Source: Skermanella aerolata KACC 11604 (GTDB lineage: Bacteria > Pseudomonadota > Alphaproteobacteria > Azospirillales > Azospirillaceae). From it: a DNA stretch of 64,000 bases. Made by a program: the position numbers and the translations under genes. The notes beneath the pieces were generated by a model. The model had not been told where the DNA came from and searched no databases. It saw nothing but the letters and a program-made list of their open reading frames with translations. Within the stretch, counting starts at the first letter, position 1. Each line of letters opens with the position of its first letter. Below are positions 34,713 to 42,523 of the stretch, piece after piece. The stretch spans positions 1 to 64,000 of the forward strand of contig NZ_AVFK01000027.1 of assembly GCF_000936425.1 (NCBI RefSeq). The letters are read 5' to 3'.

Positions 34713-35294
34713 TCAGCCTTTGAAGAGCTGGGCGAGCGACAGGATGCTCTCCGCGATCTCGGCAAGACGCTTGTTCTGGTCCATCGCGAGCTTCCGGAGG
34801 AAATGGTATGCCTCTTCCTCGGTCAGTCCCTTGTGTGCCATCAGCAGACCCTTGGCGCGTTCCACGACCTTGCGGTCGGCCAGGGCGACCTTCGATTTAT
34901 CCAGCTCTTCCTGAAGCTTGCGGAACTTGGTGAACTGGACGATGGCGATCTGAAGGATCGACTTGACCATCTTCGGGCTGAGGCCGTCGGCGACATAGAT
35001 GCTGACGCCGGTTTCGATTGCCTCGGAAATGAGCGTGTTGTCTTCCTGCGCCACGAACATCGCGATCGGGCGCGGGTTCTCGCGGTTGATCGTTATCAGG
35101 TCTTCCAGATAATCGCGGTACGGGGACTCAAGGTCGATGATGATCAGGTCGGGCTGATGGGCCTTGATCGACTGCCGCAGATCGTCGTCCTTGCTGATGG
35201 TCGCAACGACGTCATAACCGGCCTCCTTGAGGCCGGCGAGCACGACATCGGAGCGTTCGGGGTTTTCATCGACGACCAGTAAGCGCAATTGCAC
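34713..35294 (-). CDS. nasT: ANTAR-domain antiterminator NasT
   Basis: 193 residues from GTG 35294 (AGGAAC just upstream); an ORF start at 35366 would add a non-homologous proline-rich stretch. The receiver-like N-terminal domain starts LRLLVVDENPERSDVV and has the Asp in PDLIIIDLESP; the C-terminal ANTAR domain (about 130-190) contains VVERAKGLLMAHKGLTEEEAYHFLRKLA. NasT binds the nas leader RNA and prevents termination when nitrate releases it from the sensor NasS. Its target lies 280 bases downstream, before nrtA. No NasS gene is in the window. Confidence 0.93.
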   Translation of the reverse strand: MQLRLLVVDENPERSDVVLAGLKEAGYDVVATISKDDDLRQSIKAHQPDLIIIDLESPYRDYLEDLITINRENPRPIAMFVAQEDNTLISEAIETGVSIYVADGLSPKMVKSILQIAIVQFTKFRKLQEELDKSKVALADRKVVERAKGLLMAHKGLTEEEAYHFLRKLAMDQNKRLAEIAESILSLAQLFKG

Positions 35295-35488
35295 CGTTCC
35301 TGTAGTCCACCCTGGGGGCTTGGGGGCGGGTACTGAGAAGCAAACGCTGGGCCAACGCATCGGCACGGTCTTCTGCCAAGGGCCGGAAGCGTTAGTCAGC
35401 GCGAGACGCCATAGATCAGCCTTGGCTCGTGGGCGAACGCCGGTCTACAAACAGGGATGGCCGCAACTGCGTATCTTGGGGGAATGTG

Positions 35489-35701
35489 ATGGGAAAAGAC
35501 GTAGGGGCGGCATCAGCACCGGAATTCGAGCCCAAAGTGAACCTGGGCCAGCATGCCGACTGGTTTAAAGGCGAGGTCGAACGCGCACTACGCGAAGCCG
35601 ACGACCCGACGGCAATTCGCATTTCCAATGAGGAAGTGAAGGCGAAATGGAGCCGGCAGAGAGCCGAACTCGTCAAGCGCGCCGGTATTTTTCGAGACTG
35701 A
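35489..35701 (+). CDS. Small antitoxin/stability-determinant-like protein, orphan
   Basis: 70 residues from ATG 35489, preceded by GGGGGAA at 35478-35484. The segment HADWFKGEVERALREADDPTAIRISNEEVKAKW resembles short ribbon-helix-helix-linked antitoxins of the StbD/ParD kind, where W-F-x-x-K/E-V-x-x-A-L leads into a toxin-binding helix (S-N-E-E-V). No toxin gene of the RelE/ParE type follows; the next gene converges. The frame could also start at 35429 but without a ribosome site. Function is tentative. Confidence 0.5.
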   Translation: MGKDVGAASAPEFEPKVNLGQHADWFKGEVERALREADDPTAIRISNEEVKAKWSRQRAELVKRAGIFRD

Positions 35702-35745
35702 GGGCGTTTCCCTGTTTTCTCATTTCATGGGGCCGATGAACGCCG

Positions 35746-36366
35746 CTACTCCGGCACCACCATCCCCCGCTGCACGGCGGGGCGGGTGCTGACGAGGTCG
35801 TGCCAGCGTTTCATGCTGGGGTATGTCTCGAATAGCGTCGGGGCGGTCTGGGAGGCTACGGCGATGAAGGGGAAGACGGAGATATCAGCAATGGTGTACT
35901 CGCCGTCCACCAGATATTCGGTCTGGGAAAGCTGCGCTTCCAGCGCGCGGTAGCAGCGGTGCAGTTCCGACTTGAACAGTTCGATCGCGTAGGGGAGTTT
36001 CTCCGGGGCGCGGACGCCGAAGCGGAACATGTCGACCGAGGTTGGGCCGACATCGCTGACGCCGAAGGCCAGCCAGTTCCAGACTTCAGTCCGGGCGCAC
36101 ATGTCGGTCGGCAGGAACCTGCCGGTCTTTTCCCCAAGATATTCCAGGATCGCGCCGGAGCCGAAGACGCGGCGCGGACCCTTGGCGGCATCGTGGTCGA
36201 TCAGGGCGGGGATCTTGCCGAGCGGACTGATGGCGAGGAAGCCGGGCTCCAGGTTCTCGCCCATCGTCACGTCCACGCGGACGGTTTCATAAGGCAGTCC
36301 GGTTTCCTCGAGCATGATCGAGGCCTTGTGCCCATTGGGCGAAGGATAGCTGTAGAGCGTGATCAT
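35746..36366 (-). CDS. Glutathione S-transferase family protein
   Basis: 206 residues from ATG 36366 (MITLYSYPSPNGHKASIML); longer in-frame upstream sequence is not homologous. The N-terminal thioredoxin-like domain (1-85) has the cis-Pro segment GKIPALIDHD and the SGAILEYLGEK glutathione-binding motif; the C-terminal helical domain has YTIADISVFPFI. It resembles the YghU/Ure2p-like group in length and motifs. The substrate is unknown. It lies 115 bases downstream of hemN on the same strand, perhaps in one transcript. Confidence 0.9.
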   Translation of the reverse strand: MITLYSYPSPNGHKASIMLEETGLPYETVRVDVTMGENLEPGFLAISPLGKIPALIDHDAAKGPRRVFGSGAILEYLGEKTGRFLPTDMCARTEVWNWLAFGVSDVGPTSVDMFRFGVRAPEKLPYAIELFKSELHRCYRALEAQLSQTEYLVDGEYTIADISVFPFIAVASQTAPTLFETYPSMKRWHDLVSTRPAVQRGMVVPE

Positions 36367-36481
36367 CGCGCGGTCTTCTCTCTCATGGCATCCGCCATCC
36401 CCTTGGCATTCCCTTAGTTTTGGCCCAAATGACCCGAGAAGACCAGAGGGGAAACCAGAGGATGGGGCGAGAGGGACCGGG

Positions 36482-37834
36482 TCAGATCGCTTTCGAGTGC
36501 CGCATCGCCGCCGCGTCGAGGTAGGGATCGAAGGCCGCCGCGACGGCTCGGACCAGCGGGCGCACGTCTTCCGGGACGGTGATGCGGTGGCCGTCGATCC
36601 TCGCCAGCCCGTCCGCCGCCAGGGGCGCCAGCTTGTCGAGGTCGGGGGCGAACAGTCCGGCGTTGACGCCATGGCGGGCCGCGACATCGTCCAGATCGAC
36701 GGCGAGGTCGCACATCAGGCGCTCGATCAGGTCGCGCCGCATCCGGTCGTCGGCGCTCAACTGCTTGCCCTTGACGATGGGCAGCCGGCCGGCGCGGACG
36801 GCTTCGCCGTACCGGTCAATCGCCGGGTCGTTCTGGACATAGCCGTTGGGCATCGCCCCGATGGACGACGCGCCGAAGCCAATCAGCACATCCGCGCCGT
36901 CGGTCGTGTAACCCTGGAAGTTGCGGCGCAGGGTGCCGTCCCGCTGCGCCACCGTGATCGGGTCGCTTTCCAGCGCGAAGTGGTCGAGGCCGATCTGGTG
37001 GTAGCCATGGTCAGCCAGCACGGCGGCGATGACGTCGAACTGCTTCCATCTTCCGCGTGAGTCCGCCAGCACCGATTCATCGATCAGCCGCTGGTGCTTC
37101 TTCATCCAGGGAACGTGAGCGTAGCCGAACACGGAAAGGCGCTCCGGCGTCAGTTCCATCACCTGTTCGGCGCTTTCCTCGCAGCTTTCCGGCGTCTGGT
37201 GGGGCAGGCCGTACATCAGGTCGAGGTTGATGCTGTCGATGCCGACGCGGCGGAGCGCCCGGACGGCGCTCTCCGTCACGGCATAGGGCTGGACGCGGTT
37301 GATGGCGCCCTGGACCGTCGGGTCGAGGTCCTGAACGCCCAGGCTGGCGCGGTTGACGCCCGCCCGCGCGAGGGCGGCCGGGGCTTCGGCGGCGAGCGTA
37401 CGGGGGTCGATCTCGACCGCGATCTCGCAGTCCGGCTCCACCGTGAAGCGGGAGCGGACATGGGCGAGCAGGGTTTCGAAATCGGCAGGTGCGATCATCG
37501 TCGGCGTGCCGCCACCGAAATGGATGTGGCGCACCGGGAGGCCGCTTGGCAGAGCGGCGGCGATCAGGTCGATCTCCCGCTTCAGCAGGTCGAGGTATTC
37601 GGCGACCGGCTCGTAGCGCGCCACGATCTTGGTGTGGCAGCCGCAGTACCAGCACATGGACCGGCAGAACGGCACATGGAAATAGAGCGACAGGCTCTGG
37701 CCGGCGGGCAATGCGCCCAGCCATTCCAGATAATCGGCCGCCTGCACCTGGCTGCCGAAATGGGGGGCCGTCGGGAAGCTGGTGTAGCGCGGTACCCGGA
37801 GGCCGTCATACTTGGCTATGAGATCTGCGTTCAT
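36482..37834 (-). CDS. hemN: Oxygen-independent coproporphyrinogen III oxidase
   Basis: 450 residues. A radical SAM enzyme that decarboxylates coproporphyrinogen III to protoporphyrinogen IX without oxygen. The [4Fe-4S] motif C-x3-C-x2-C is in PFCRSMCWYCGCHTKI (about 56-71), followed by the HIHFGGGTPTM segment; the HemN C-terminal domain follows after about residue 360. HemN motif YCGC with the extra Cys marks true HemN rather than HemW. An FNR box 42 bases upstream of the start points to induction at low oxygen. Confidence 0.95.
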   Translation of the reverse strand: MNADLIAKYDGLRVPRYTSFPTAPHFGSQVQAADYLEWLGALPAGQSLSLYFHVPFCRSMCWYCGCHTKIVARYEPVAEYLDLLKREIDLIAAALPSGLPVRHIHFGGGTPTMIAPADFETLLAHVRSRFTVEPDCEIAVEIDPRTLAAEAPAALARAGVNRASLGVQDLDPTVQGAINRVQPYAVTESAVRALRRVGIDSINLDLMYGLPHQTPESCEESAEQVMELTPERLSVFGYAHVPWMKKHQRLIDESVLADSRGRWKQFDVIAAVLADHGYHQIGLDHFALESDPITVAQRDGTLRRNFQGYTTDGADVLIGFGASSIGAMPNGYVQNDPAIDRYGEAVRAGRLPIVKGKQLSADDRMRRDLIERLMCDLAVDLDDVAARHGVNAGLFAPDLDKLAPLAADGLARIDGHRITVPEDVRPLVRAVAAAFDPYLDAAAMRHSKAI

Positions 37835-37869
37835 GACGGCAAGACTGCGCGCGACCAGCCTTGCCCGCC

Positions 37870-37883
37870 TTGATTTGGGTCAA
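37870..37883 (-). promoter_or_regulatory. FNR-type box upstream of hemN
   Basis: TTGATTTGGGTCAA matches the FNR/FnrL consensus TTGAT-N4-ATCAA in nine of ten fixed positions. It is centred about 42 bases before the hemN start codon. hemN genes in many proteobacteria are FNR-activated. The activated promoter distance to the transcription start cannot be fixed from sequence. Confidence 0.8.
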
Positions 37884-37905
37884 ACTTCCGGCCGAACGGG
37901 CCTCT

Positions 37906-38304
37906 TCAAACCCGGCGCAGGGTCGGGCGAAGTGCCGGGTTGCGGTCGCGTTCCTCTTCCAGGTGGCGGCGCAGCAGGTTGACGTTGCGGCTGTTGGCCT
38001 TGAAGCCGATGTCGAAGAGGGTGCCGAGCACCGGGATGGAACCGACTACCCAGTCCACCCCGGTATTGGCGGCCATGCGCATCAGCACGTTCTTGGGAAC
38101 GCCCATGCGCGACGCTTGATAGACCAGATAGGCCGAGACGACGCCGGTGGCGCTGTCGCCCACGACGGGGAAGATGCTGGCGATGCCGTCGATCCCGATC
38201 GGGATGCCGAGACCGGGGATGCGCCAGCGGCTGTCGAGAAGGTCCGCCAGCCGCTCCAACTGAGCGAGCTTGGCGTCGTAGTCCTGGGGAGTGGCCGGGG
38301 CCAT
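37906..38304 (-). CDS. DUF4112 domain membrane protein
   Basis: 132 residues from ATG 38304. Family features: LLDSRWRIPGLGIPIGIDGIASIFPVVGD (about 20-50), GVVSAYLVYQASRMG, and VGSIPVLGTLFDIGFKANSRNVNLLRRHL. One or two hydrophobic segments with Pro-Gly-rich loops suggest membrane association. The function of DUF4112 is unknown. It begins 5 bases after the stop of the small Pmp3-like gene, so the two are an operon. Confidence 0.88.
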   Translation of the reverse strand: MAPATPQDYDAKLAQLERLADLLDSRWRIPGLGIPIGIDGIASIFPVVGDSATGVVSAYLVYQASRMGVPKNVLMRMAANTGVDWVVGSIPVLGTLFDIGFKANSRNVNLLRRHLEEERDRNPALRPTLRRV

Positions 38305-38309
38305 GGTGC

Positions 38310-38471
38310 TTACTTGTACTTGAGAATGATATAGATGGCGTGAATGATGCCGGGAATGTAACCCAGGATCGTCAGCAATATGTTGACCCAGAATTGCAAT
38401 CCGATGCCAACCTGAAGGAACACACCCAGCGGAGGCAACAGGATGGCAATGAGAATTCTGACGATATCCAT
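38310..38471 (-). CDS. Pmp3/YqaE family small membrane protein
   Basis: 53 residues from ATG 38471, the normal family size. Two membrane spans: IVRILIAILLPPLGVFLQVGI and FWVNILLTILGYIPGIIHAIYIILK, with the LLPPLGV and YIPGIIHA family signatures. Members are linked to membrane potential and salt or cold stress in plants and yeast; the bacterial role is poorly known. A start at 38522 would add 17 charged residues and is rejected. It precedes the DUF4112 gene by 5 bases. Confidence 0.92.
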   Translation of the reverse strand: MDIVRILIAILLPPLGVFLQVGIGLQFWVNILLTILGYIPGIIHAIYIILKYK

Positions 38472-38650
38472 TATTCGGCCTTTCAGGTCTCGATTTGATC
38501 GGTGCAAGCGTCTCAACACCATGTGGTGTGCTTCGTTCCATTCTTCAGGATCTTGAAAAACAGGGGCGTCGTTCCTTGGGAGCCGTGATGCTTGCGTGAT
38601 TCGTCGGCGCTTGGTTCAATAGACCGGTCATTCTCCCCCAGGAGGTTGCA

Positions 38651-39385
38651 ATGTGTGTCCGTGCCAACCCGACCGCCGGCTTGCCGGCCCTGTGGATGCT
38701 GTTGATGATGGTGGGAGCGTGGCCGGCAGCGGCGCAGCAGCCGGTGGACCTGGAACTGGTCCTCGCGATCGACATCTCCGGCAGCGTAGACGAGGAGGAG
38801 GCGGCGCTCCAGCGCGAAGGCTATGTCGCGGCCCTGACCAATCCGCGCGTGGTCGCCGCCATGGGCGGCGGCCCCTTCGGCGCCATCGCGGTCACCTATG
38901 TGGAATGGGCGGGGGAGGACTATCAGCGGATGGTGGTGCCCTGGACCCTGATCGGCACCGGCGAGCAGGCGGCGAGCTTCGCGCAGCAGATCGAGGCGGC
39001 GCCCTTCGCGTCGGCCCGGTGGACGTCGCTGAGCGGCGCCATCGACTATTCCGCGACGCTGTTCGACGGCAACGGGTTCGAGGGTGTCCGTCAGGTGATC
39101 GACATTTCGGGCGACGGGGTCAACAACCGCGGGCGTCCACCTGATCTGGCGCGCGACCAGGCGGTGGAGCAGGGCATCACGATCAACGGCCTGCCGATCC
39201 TGAACGACAGGCCCAACCCCTGGGGCGGTGCGGCGCCGGTCGATCTGGACCGCTATTACGAGGAGAACGTGATCGGCGGACCTGGGGCTTTCTACATCGC
39301 GGCGCGCGACTTCGACGCCTTCGCGTCGGCCATCCTTGCCAAGCTGATCCGCGAGATCGCCGGGCTGGGAAACGGGTCCGGCTGA
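38651..39385 (+). CDS. DUF1194 (von Willebrand A-like) secreted protein
   Basis: 244 residues. A signal peptide (about 1-28, LPALWMLLMMVGAWPAAAQ) is followed by a vWA-type domain with an intact metal-site motif DISGSVDEEE (D-x-S-x-S) at about residues 41-50, then IAVTYVEWAG, RWTSLSGAIDYS and VIDISGDGVNNRG. DUF1194 proteins are periplasmic; their role is unknown, perhaps protein-protein interaction depending on a divalent metal. AGGAGG lies just upstream of the ATG. Confidence 0.92.
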   Translation: MCVRANPTAGLPALWMLLMMVGAWPAAAQQPVDLELVLAIDISGSVDEEEAALQREGYVAALTNPRVVAAMGGGPFGAIAVTYVEWAGEDYQRMVVPWTLIGTGEQAASFAQQIEAAPFASARWTSLSGAIDYSATLFDGNGFEGVRQVIDISGDGVNNRGRPPDLARDQAVEQGITINGLPILNDRPNPWGGAAPVDLDRYYEENVIGGPGAFYIAARDFDAFASAILAKLIREIAGLGNGSG

Positions 39386-39474
39386 AGTTGCATCGAAGGT
39401 TAAGCAATTCTTGAAGGCTGCCCGCCTATACCCTGGGATGCATGCGTCCATGGACGCGATATCCGGGGTATTTG

Positions 39475-39882
39475 ATGAGAGAGCTTCGCTGCATCGTCTT
39501 CACCGAACGCGAACTGATCAGCGCCGTCATCGGCCGTCGGCGCAAGCGCAATGAGGAGCTGCCGCAGGGAACGGTCGAATCGGTGAAGTTCCGGACCGGT
39601 GACACGATCGAGACGATCATGGAGGTCAAGGACGACTACGGCAGGATCACCAGCCTCCACTTGCCGGAGCCCGAAGTCGCGGCGGCGCTGATCGCCTTCT
39701 GCATGGGGCGGAAGATTCCCTTGCCGGTGGAAGCGGAGAAGACGCTCCACGTGATCAAGGATGCCGCCACGCTGATCATCACGATGAACTTCAACAAGAA
39801 CCCGCGTCTGGTCGGCGCCGGGCCGGAGAAGAAGGCGCGGCGCGTGGGAGCGGGGCGCGATCTTGCCGGCTCGCTGTTCTGA
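39475..39882 (+). CDS. Conserved-looking hypothetical protein
   Basis: 135 residues from ATG 39475 (MRELRCIVFTERELISAVIGRR); a start at 39442 would add 11 residues. The C-terminal third is basic (KNPRLVGAGPEKKARRVGAGR). The centre, TIETIMEVKDDYGRITSLHLPEPEVAAALIAFCMGRKIPL, looks like a small alpha/beta domain. No catalytic motif or membrane span is visible. I do not recognise the family. Codon use matches the neighbours, which supports a real gene. Confidence 0.65.
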   Translation: MRELRCIVFTERELISAVIGRRRKRNEELPQGTVESVKFRTGDTIETIMEVKDDYGRITSLHLPEPEVAAALIAFCMGRKIPLPVEAEKTLHVIKDAATLIITMNFNKNPRLVGAGPEKKARRVGAGRDLAGSLF

Positions 39883-39975
39883 CCGCTTATGCTCTGGGGG
39901 CTCATCTTCTGGCGGCTTTGATCGGCTTCTCTAGGAAAAAAGGTGCCTCCTTGACTCTTGGCATGCTTCAAACTA

Positions 39976-39990
39976 GAACAAATAGGGAAC
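39976..39990 (+). promoter_or_regulatory. LexA (SOS) box upstream of imuA
   Basis: GAAC-AAATAGG-GAAC is the complement of the alphaproteobacterial LexA box GTTC-N7-GTTC, a direct repeat with exactly seven spacer bases. It lies 30 bases before the imuA start, in the position expected for repression. This predicts DNA-damage induction. Confidence 0.85.
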
Positions 39991-40019
39991 ATTTCCGCTA
40001 ACAGGGTGAGATCATACCC

Positions 40020-40877
40020 ATGCCAACGCCATCCGACGCCACGCCTGCCGCTTCCAAGGCCGCCGCTTCCAAGGCCGCCGTCTTGGCCGAGTTGCGGGGG
40101 CGTATCCGGCGGATGGAAGGGATCGGCGGGGCCGACGGCACTCGTTTCCTGCCGCTGGGAGTTCCCGATGTGGACGGCGTCCTGCCGGATGGCGGGCTGC
40201 CGCTGGGATGCCTGCACGAGGTCGTCGGCGAGAACGATCCGTTCAACAGCGTGGCGACCGGCTTCAGCGCCGCCATCCTGGCCCGGATTTCCAGCCGCCG
40301 GACGGATTCCGGGCATGGGGGTTCAGGGAGCGGGCAGGTGGTCTGGATCACGCGGGACGACGACCTCTACGCACCGGGAATAGCCGCTTACGGCCTGAAG
40401 CCGGAGCGGCTGATCGTCGTGAGCGCCCGGCGCGACTCCGATATCCTGTGGGCCATGGAGGAATCCCTGCGCTGCCGGTCGCTGGCGGCGGTTCTGGGGG
40501 AGATCGGCGATATCGACATGGTGGCCAGCCGCCGGCTGCAACTGGCGGCGGAGGCGTCGGGCGTCACCGCATTGCTGCTGCGTTCCTCCAGCCGCCGGCT
40601 GGGCACCACCGCATCGGTGACGCGCTGGGGCCTGAGCGCCGCTCCCAGCCTGCCCATCGGAGGTTTTCCCGGCTATGGGCGGGCTGAGGGCGGCGAGCAG
40701 GGAGTGGGGCTGCCGCGCTGGCGGACCCGGCTGCTCCGCTGCCGTGGCGGACAGCCGGGGGAGTGGCTGCTGGAGTGGCGCGGCGACGGCTTCGCCCTGG
40801 CTGACGATCCGGCCGAGGGAGCTTCCGGGGAGACCGAGCCGGAGTGGCTTCAGCGCATGTCTTCCAGCGTCTGGTAG
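40020..40877 (+). CDS. imuA: ImuA family protein (RecA-like partner of damage-inducible mutagenesis)
   Basis: 285 residues. Resembles ImuA: an RecA/SulA-like core with FLPLGVPDVDGVLPDGGLPLG near residues 42-61, HEVVGEND, VVWITRDDDLYAPG and LWAMEESLRC. In other bacteria imuA is followed by imuB and dnaE2, which together carry out error-prone repair synthesis. Here no imuB or dnaE2 follows: the next gene converges and even overlaps the end by 28 bases. A LexA box precedes it. Confidence 0.85.
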   Translation: MPTPSDATPAASKAAASKAAVLAELRGRIRRMEGIGGADGTRFLPLGVPDVDGVLPDGGLPLGCLHEVVGENDPFNSVATGFSAAILARISSRRTDSGHGGSGSGQVVWITRDDDLYAPGIAAYGLKPERLIVVSARRDSDILWAMEESLRCRSLAAVLGEIGDIDMVASRRLQLAAEASGVTALLLRSSSRRLGTTASVTRWGLSAAPSLPIGGFPGYGRAEGGEQGVGLPRWRTRLLRCRGGQPGEWLLEWRGDGFALADDPAEGASGETEPEWLQRMSSSVW

Positions 40878-41326
40878 AGGTGCGCCCGGTCCTGGAGCAC
40901 GCCCTTCTCCATGTCCATTTCGGCGACCGCGTGCTTGACCACGTCATCGACGCTGACGATCCCGCACAGCTCGCCCTGCTCGATCACGGGGATGTGGAGG
41001 ATGTGCCACTTGGTCATGTCTTCCATGACATGGCGAAGGCTGTCGTCCGGACCGCAGGTCTTGACCGTGCGGGTCATGACCGAGCTGATCGGCGCGTCCA
41101 GGATTTCCGACGTGGTGAGGTGCCGGATGCGGCTTTCGCGCTCGGCCAGGGCGTAGACGATGTCGCGGACGGCGACGATCCCGCTGACATGCTTGCCGTC
41201 TTCGCTGACGACCACGCAGCCCGCATGATGAAGCTTCATCAGGTGAGCGGCTTTGGAGATGGTGTCGTCGGGTCGTACCTTGACGACGGTCTTGCCCTTC
41301 AGCTCCAGAAGCATGCGAATCTTCAT
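40850..41326 (-). CDS. Tandem CBS-domain protein
   Basis: 158 residues from ATG 41326 (GGGAGA 6 bases upstream). Two CBS domains: about 8-65 (VKVRPDDTISKAAHLMKLHHAGCVVVSEDGKHVSGIVAVRDIV) and about 75-140 (MTRTVKTCGPDDSLRHVMEDMTKWHILHIPVIEQGELCGIVSVDDVV). Such stand-alone pairs usually bind adenine nucleotides and act as energy sensors. No attached effector domain. The 3' end overlaps imuA by 28 bases on the opposite strand. Confidence 0.92.
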   Translation of the reverse strand: MKIRMLLELKGKTVVKVRPDDTISKAAHLMKLHHAGCVVVSEDGKHVSGIVAVRDIVYALAERESRIRHLTTSEILDAPISSVMTRTVKTCGPDDSLRHVMEDMTKWHILHIPVIEQGELCGIVSVDDVVKHAVAEMDMEKGVLQDRAHLYQTLEDMR

Positions 41327-41444
41327 GATTGCTCTCCCTTCCCGCCGCTGTCTGAATAATACGGTCGTATTGTCATGCGGCCGGCGCGGGAGGGGGTTGA
41401 TCCAGGTCAACAGGCGCTTCCGTACCCCCAAAGAGTTCGGCTAT

Positions 41445-42419
41445 TCAATACCACAATCCCGTCAGGCGGTGACGCGGCCGGCTCTGGACTTCGCGGAACC
41501 GGCCGGAGCCGGGCCCATGTCCGCCGGCCGCCGAAGCGATGCGGCCATCGTCGAGCTGGCCGCTGAGGGCGGCAAGGCGGCGGATGCGCTCTTCCGTCGG
41601 CGGATGCGTCCGCAGGAGCGACGGGTTGGGATCGCGCCGGCCGGGCATCAGCAGCGACTCCCAAAGACCTCGGCCGTTCCGCTCGAGCTTGCGCAGCGCC
41701 CCGGCCAGAGCCATCGGGTCACCGGTCAGCAGCGCGCCGCCCAGGTCGGCGTCGTATTCCCGCGTGCGGGACAGCGCCAGCTGGAGCAGCGCCCCGATCG
41801 TCGGGGCCAGCACCAGCAGCAGGATCAGGCCCCAGGGGATGGTGACGGCACCGGTCAGCAGCAGGGGCAGGTTGAACAGCAGCAGGATCTGGCCGAACAG
41901 CGACATCATGCGGGTCAGCCGGCTGACCGTATCGGCCAACCCCATCAGCCAGAGATCGCCGTTGCGGACATGGCTGATCTCATGCGCCAGCACGCCCGAC
42001 AGTTCCCGCAGCGTCAGGGACCGGATCATGCCGTCGGTCACCGCGATGGCGGCATCGCCGGGGCGGCCCATGGCGAAGGCGTTCAGCGTCGGGCTGGGTA
42101 TCCAGTAGAGTTGGGGCGGCGCCGGAAGCCCCGCGCGCTCCGCCAGCTCGTTCAGGACCCTGACGACATTCGGCAGGTCCCAGGGATGGACGGGCACCGC
42201 GCCGTAGAGGCCGAGCACCATCTGCGGCGACATGCGGGGCGCGAAGGCCAGGCTGATCCCGCCCAGCGCCAATGCCCACAGCCCGCCTTCCGGTCCGGCG
42301 ACGATCCAGCCGCATGCCGCCAGCAGCCCGATCATGCCGCCGAGCAGCAGGACGGTGTGAAGGCGGTTGGTCAGGCGATGGGGGCTGTGGAAAGGATCGC
42401 GGGCTGCGGCGAGGGACAT
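41445..42419 (-). CDS. M48 family (HtpX-like) membrane metalloprotease
   Basis: 324 residues. The zinc site is LAHEISHVRNGD (HExxH) with the downstream Glu in TREYDADLGGALL. Hydrophobic spans lie at about 20-65 and 175-230 on either side of the active site, as in HtpX. Members degrade misfolded membrane proteins. It is longer than E. coli HtpX (about 293) and has a more diverged N terminus and a C-terminal PPTEERIRRLAAL typical of the family. A stand-alone gene. Confidence 0.9.
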   Translation of the reverse strand: MSLAAARDPFHSPHRLTNRLHTVLLLGGMIGLLAACGWIVAGPEGGLWALALGGISLAFAPRMSPQMVLGLYGAVPVHPWDLPNVVRVLNELAERAGLPAPPQLYWIPSPTLNAFAMGRPGDAAIAVTDGMIRSLTLRELSGVLAHEISHVRNGDLWLMGLADTVSRLTRMMSLFGQILLLFNLPLLLTGAVTIPWGLILLLVLAPTIGALLQLALSRTREYDADLGGALLTGDPMALAGALRKLERNGRGLWESLLMPGRRDPNPSLLRTHPPTEERIRRLAALSGQLDDGRIASAAGGHGPGSGRFREVQSRPRHRLTGLWY

Positions 42420-42523
42420 GCGGGCGGTTTCTCGATCCGGGGTTTGCTCCCCAGAACTTCGGCGCCCCGTCCTGCCGTATCAATAATCCGTATGGCAGCT
42501 ATGAAACCCGTGCGGCGGCATGC

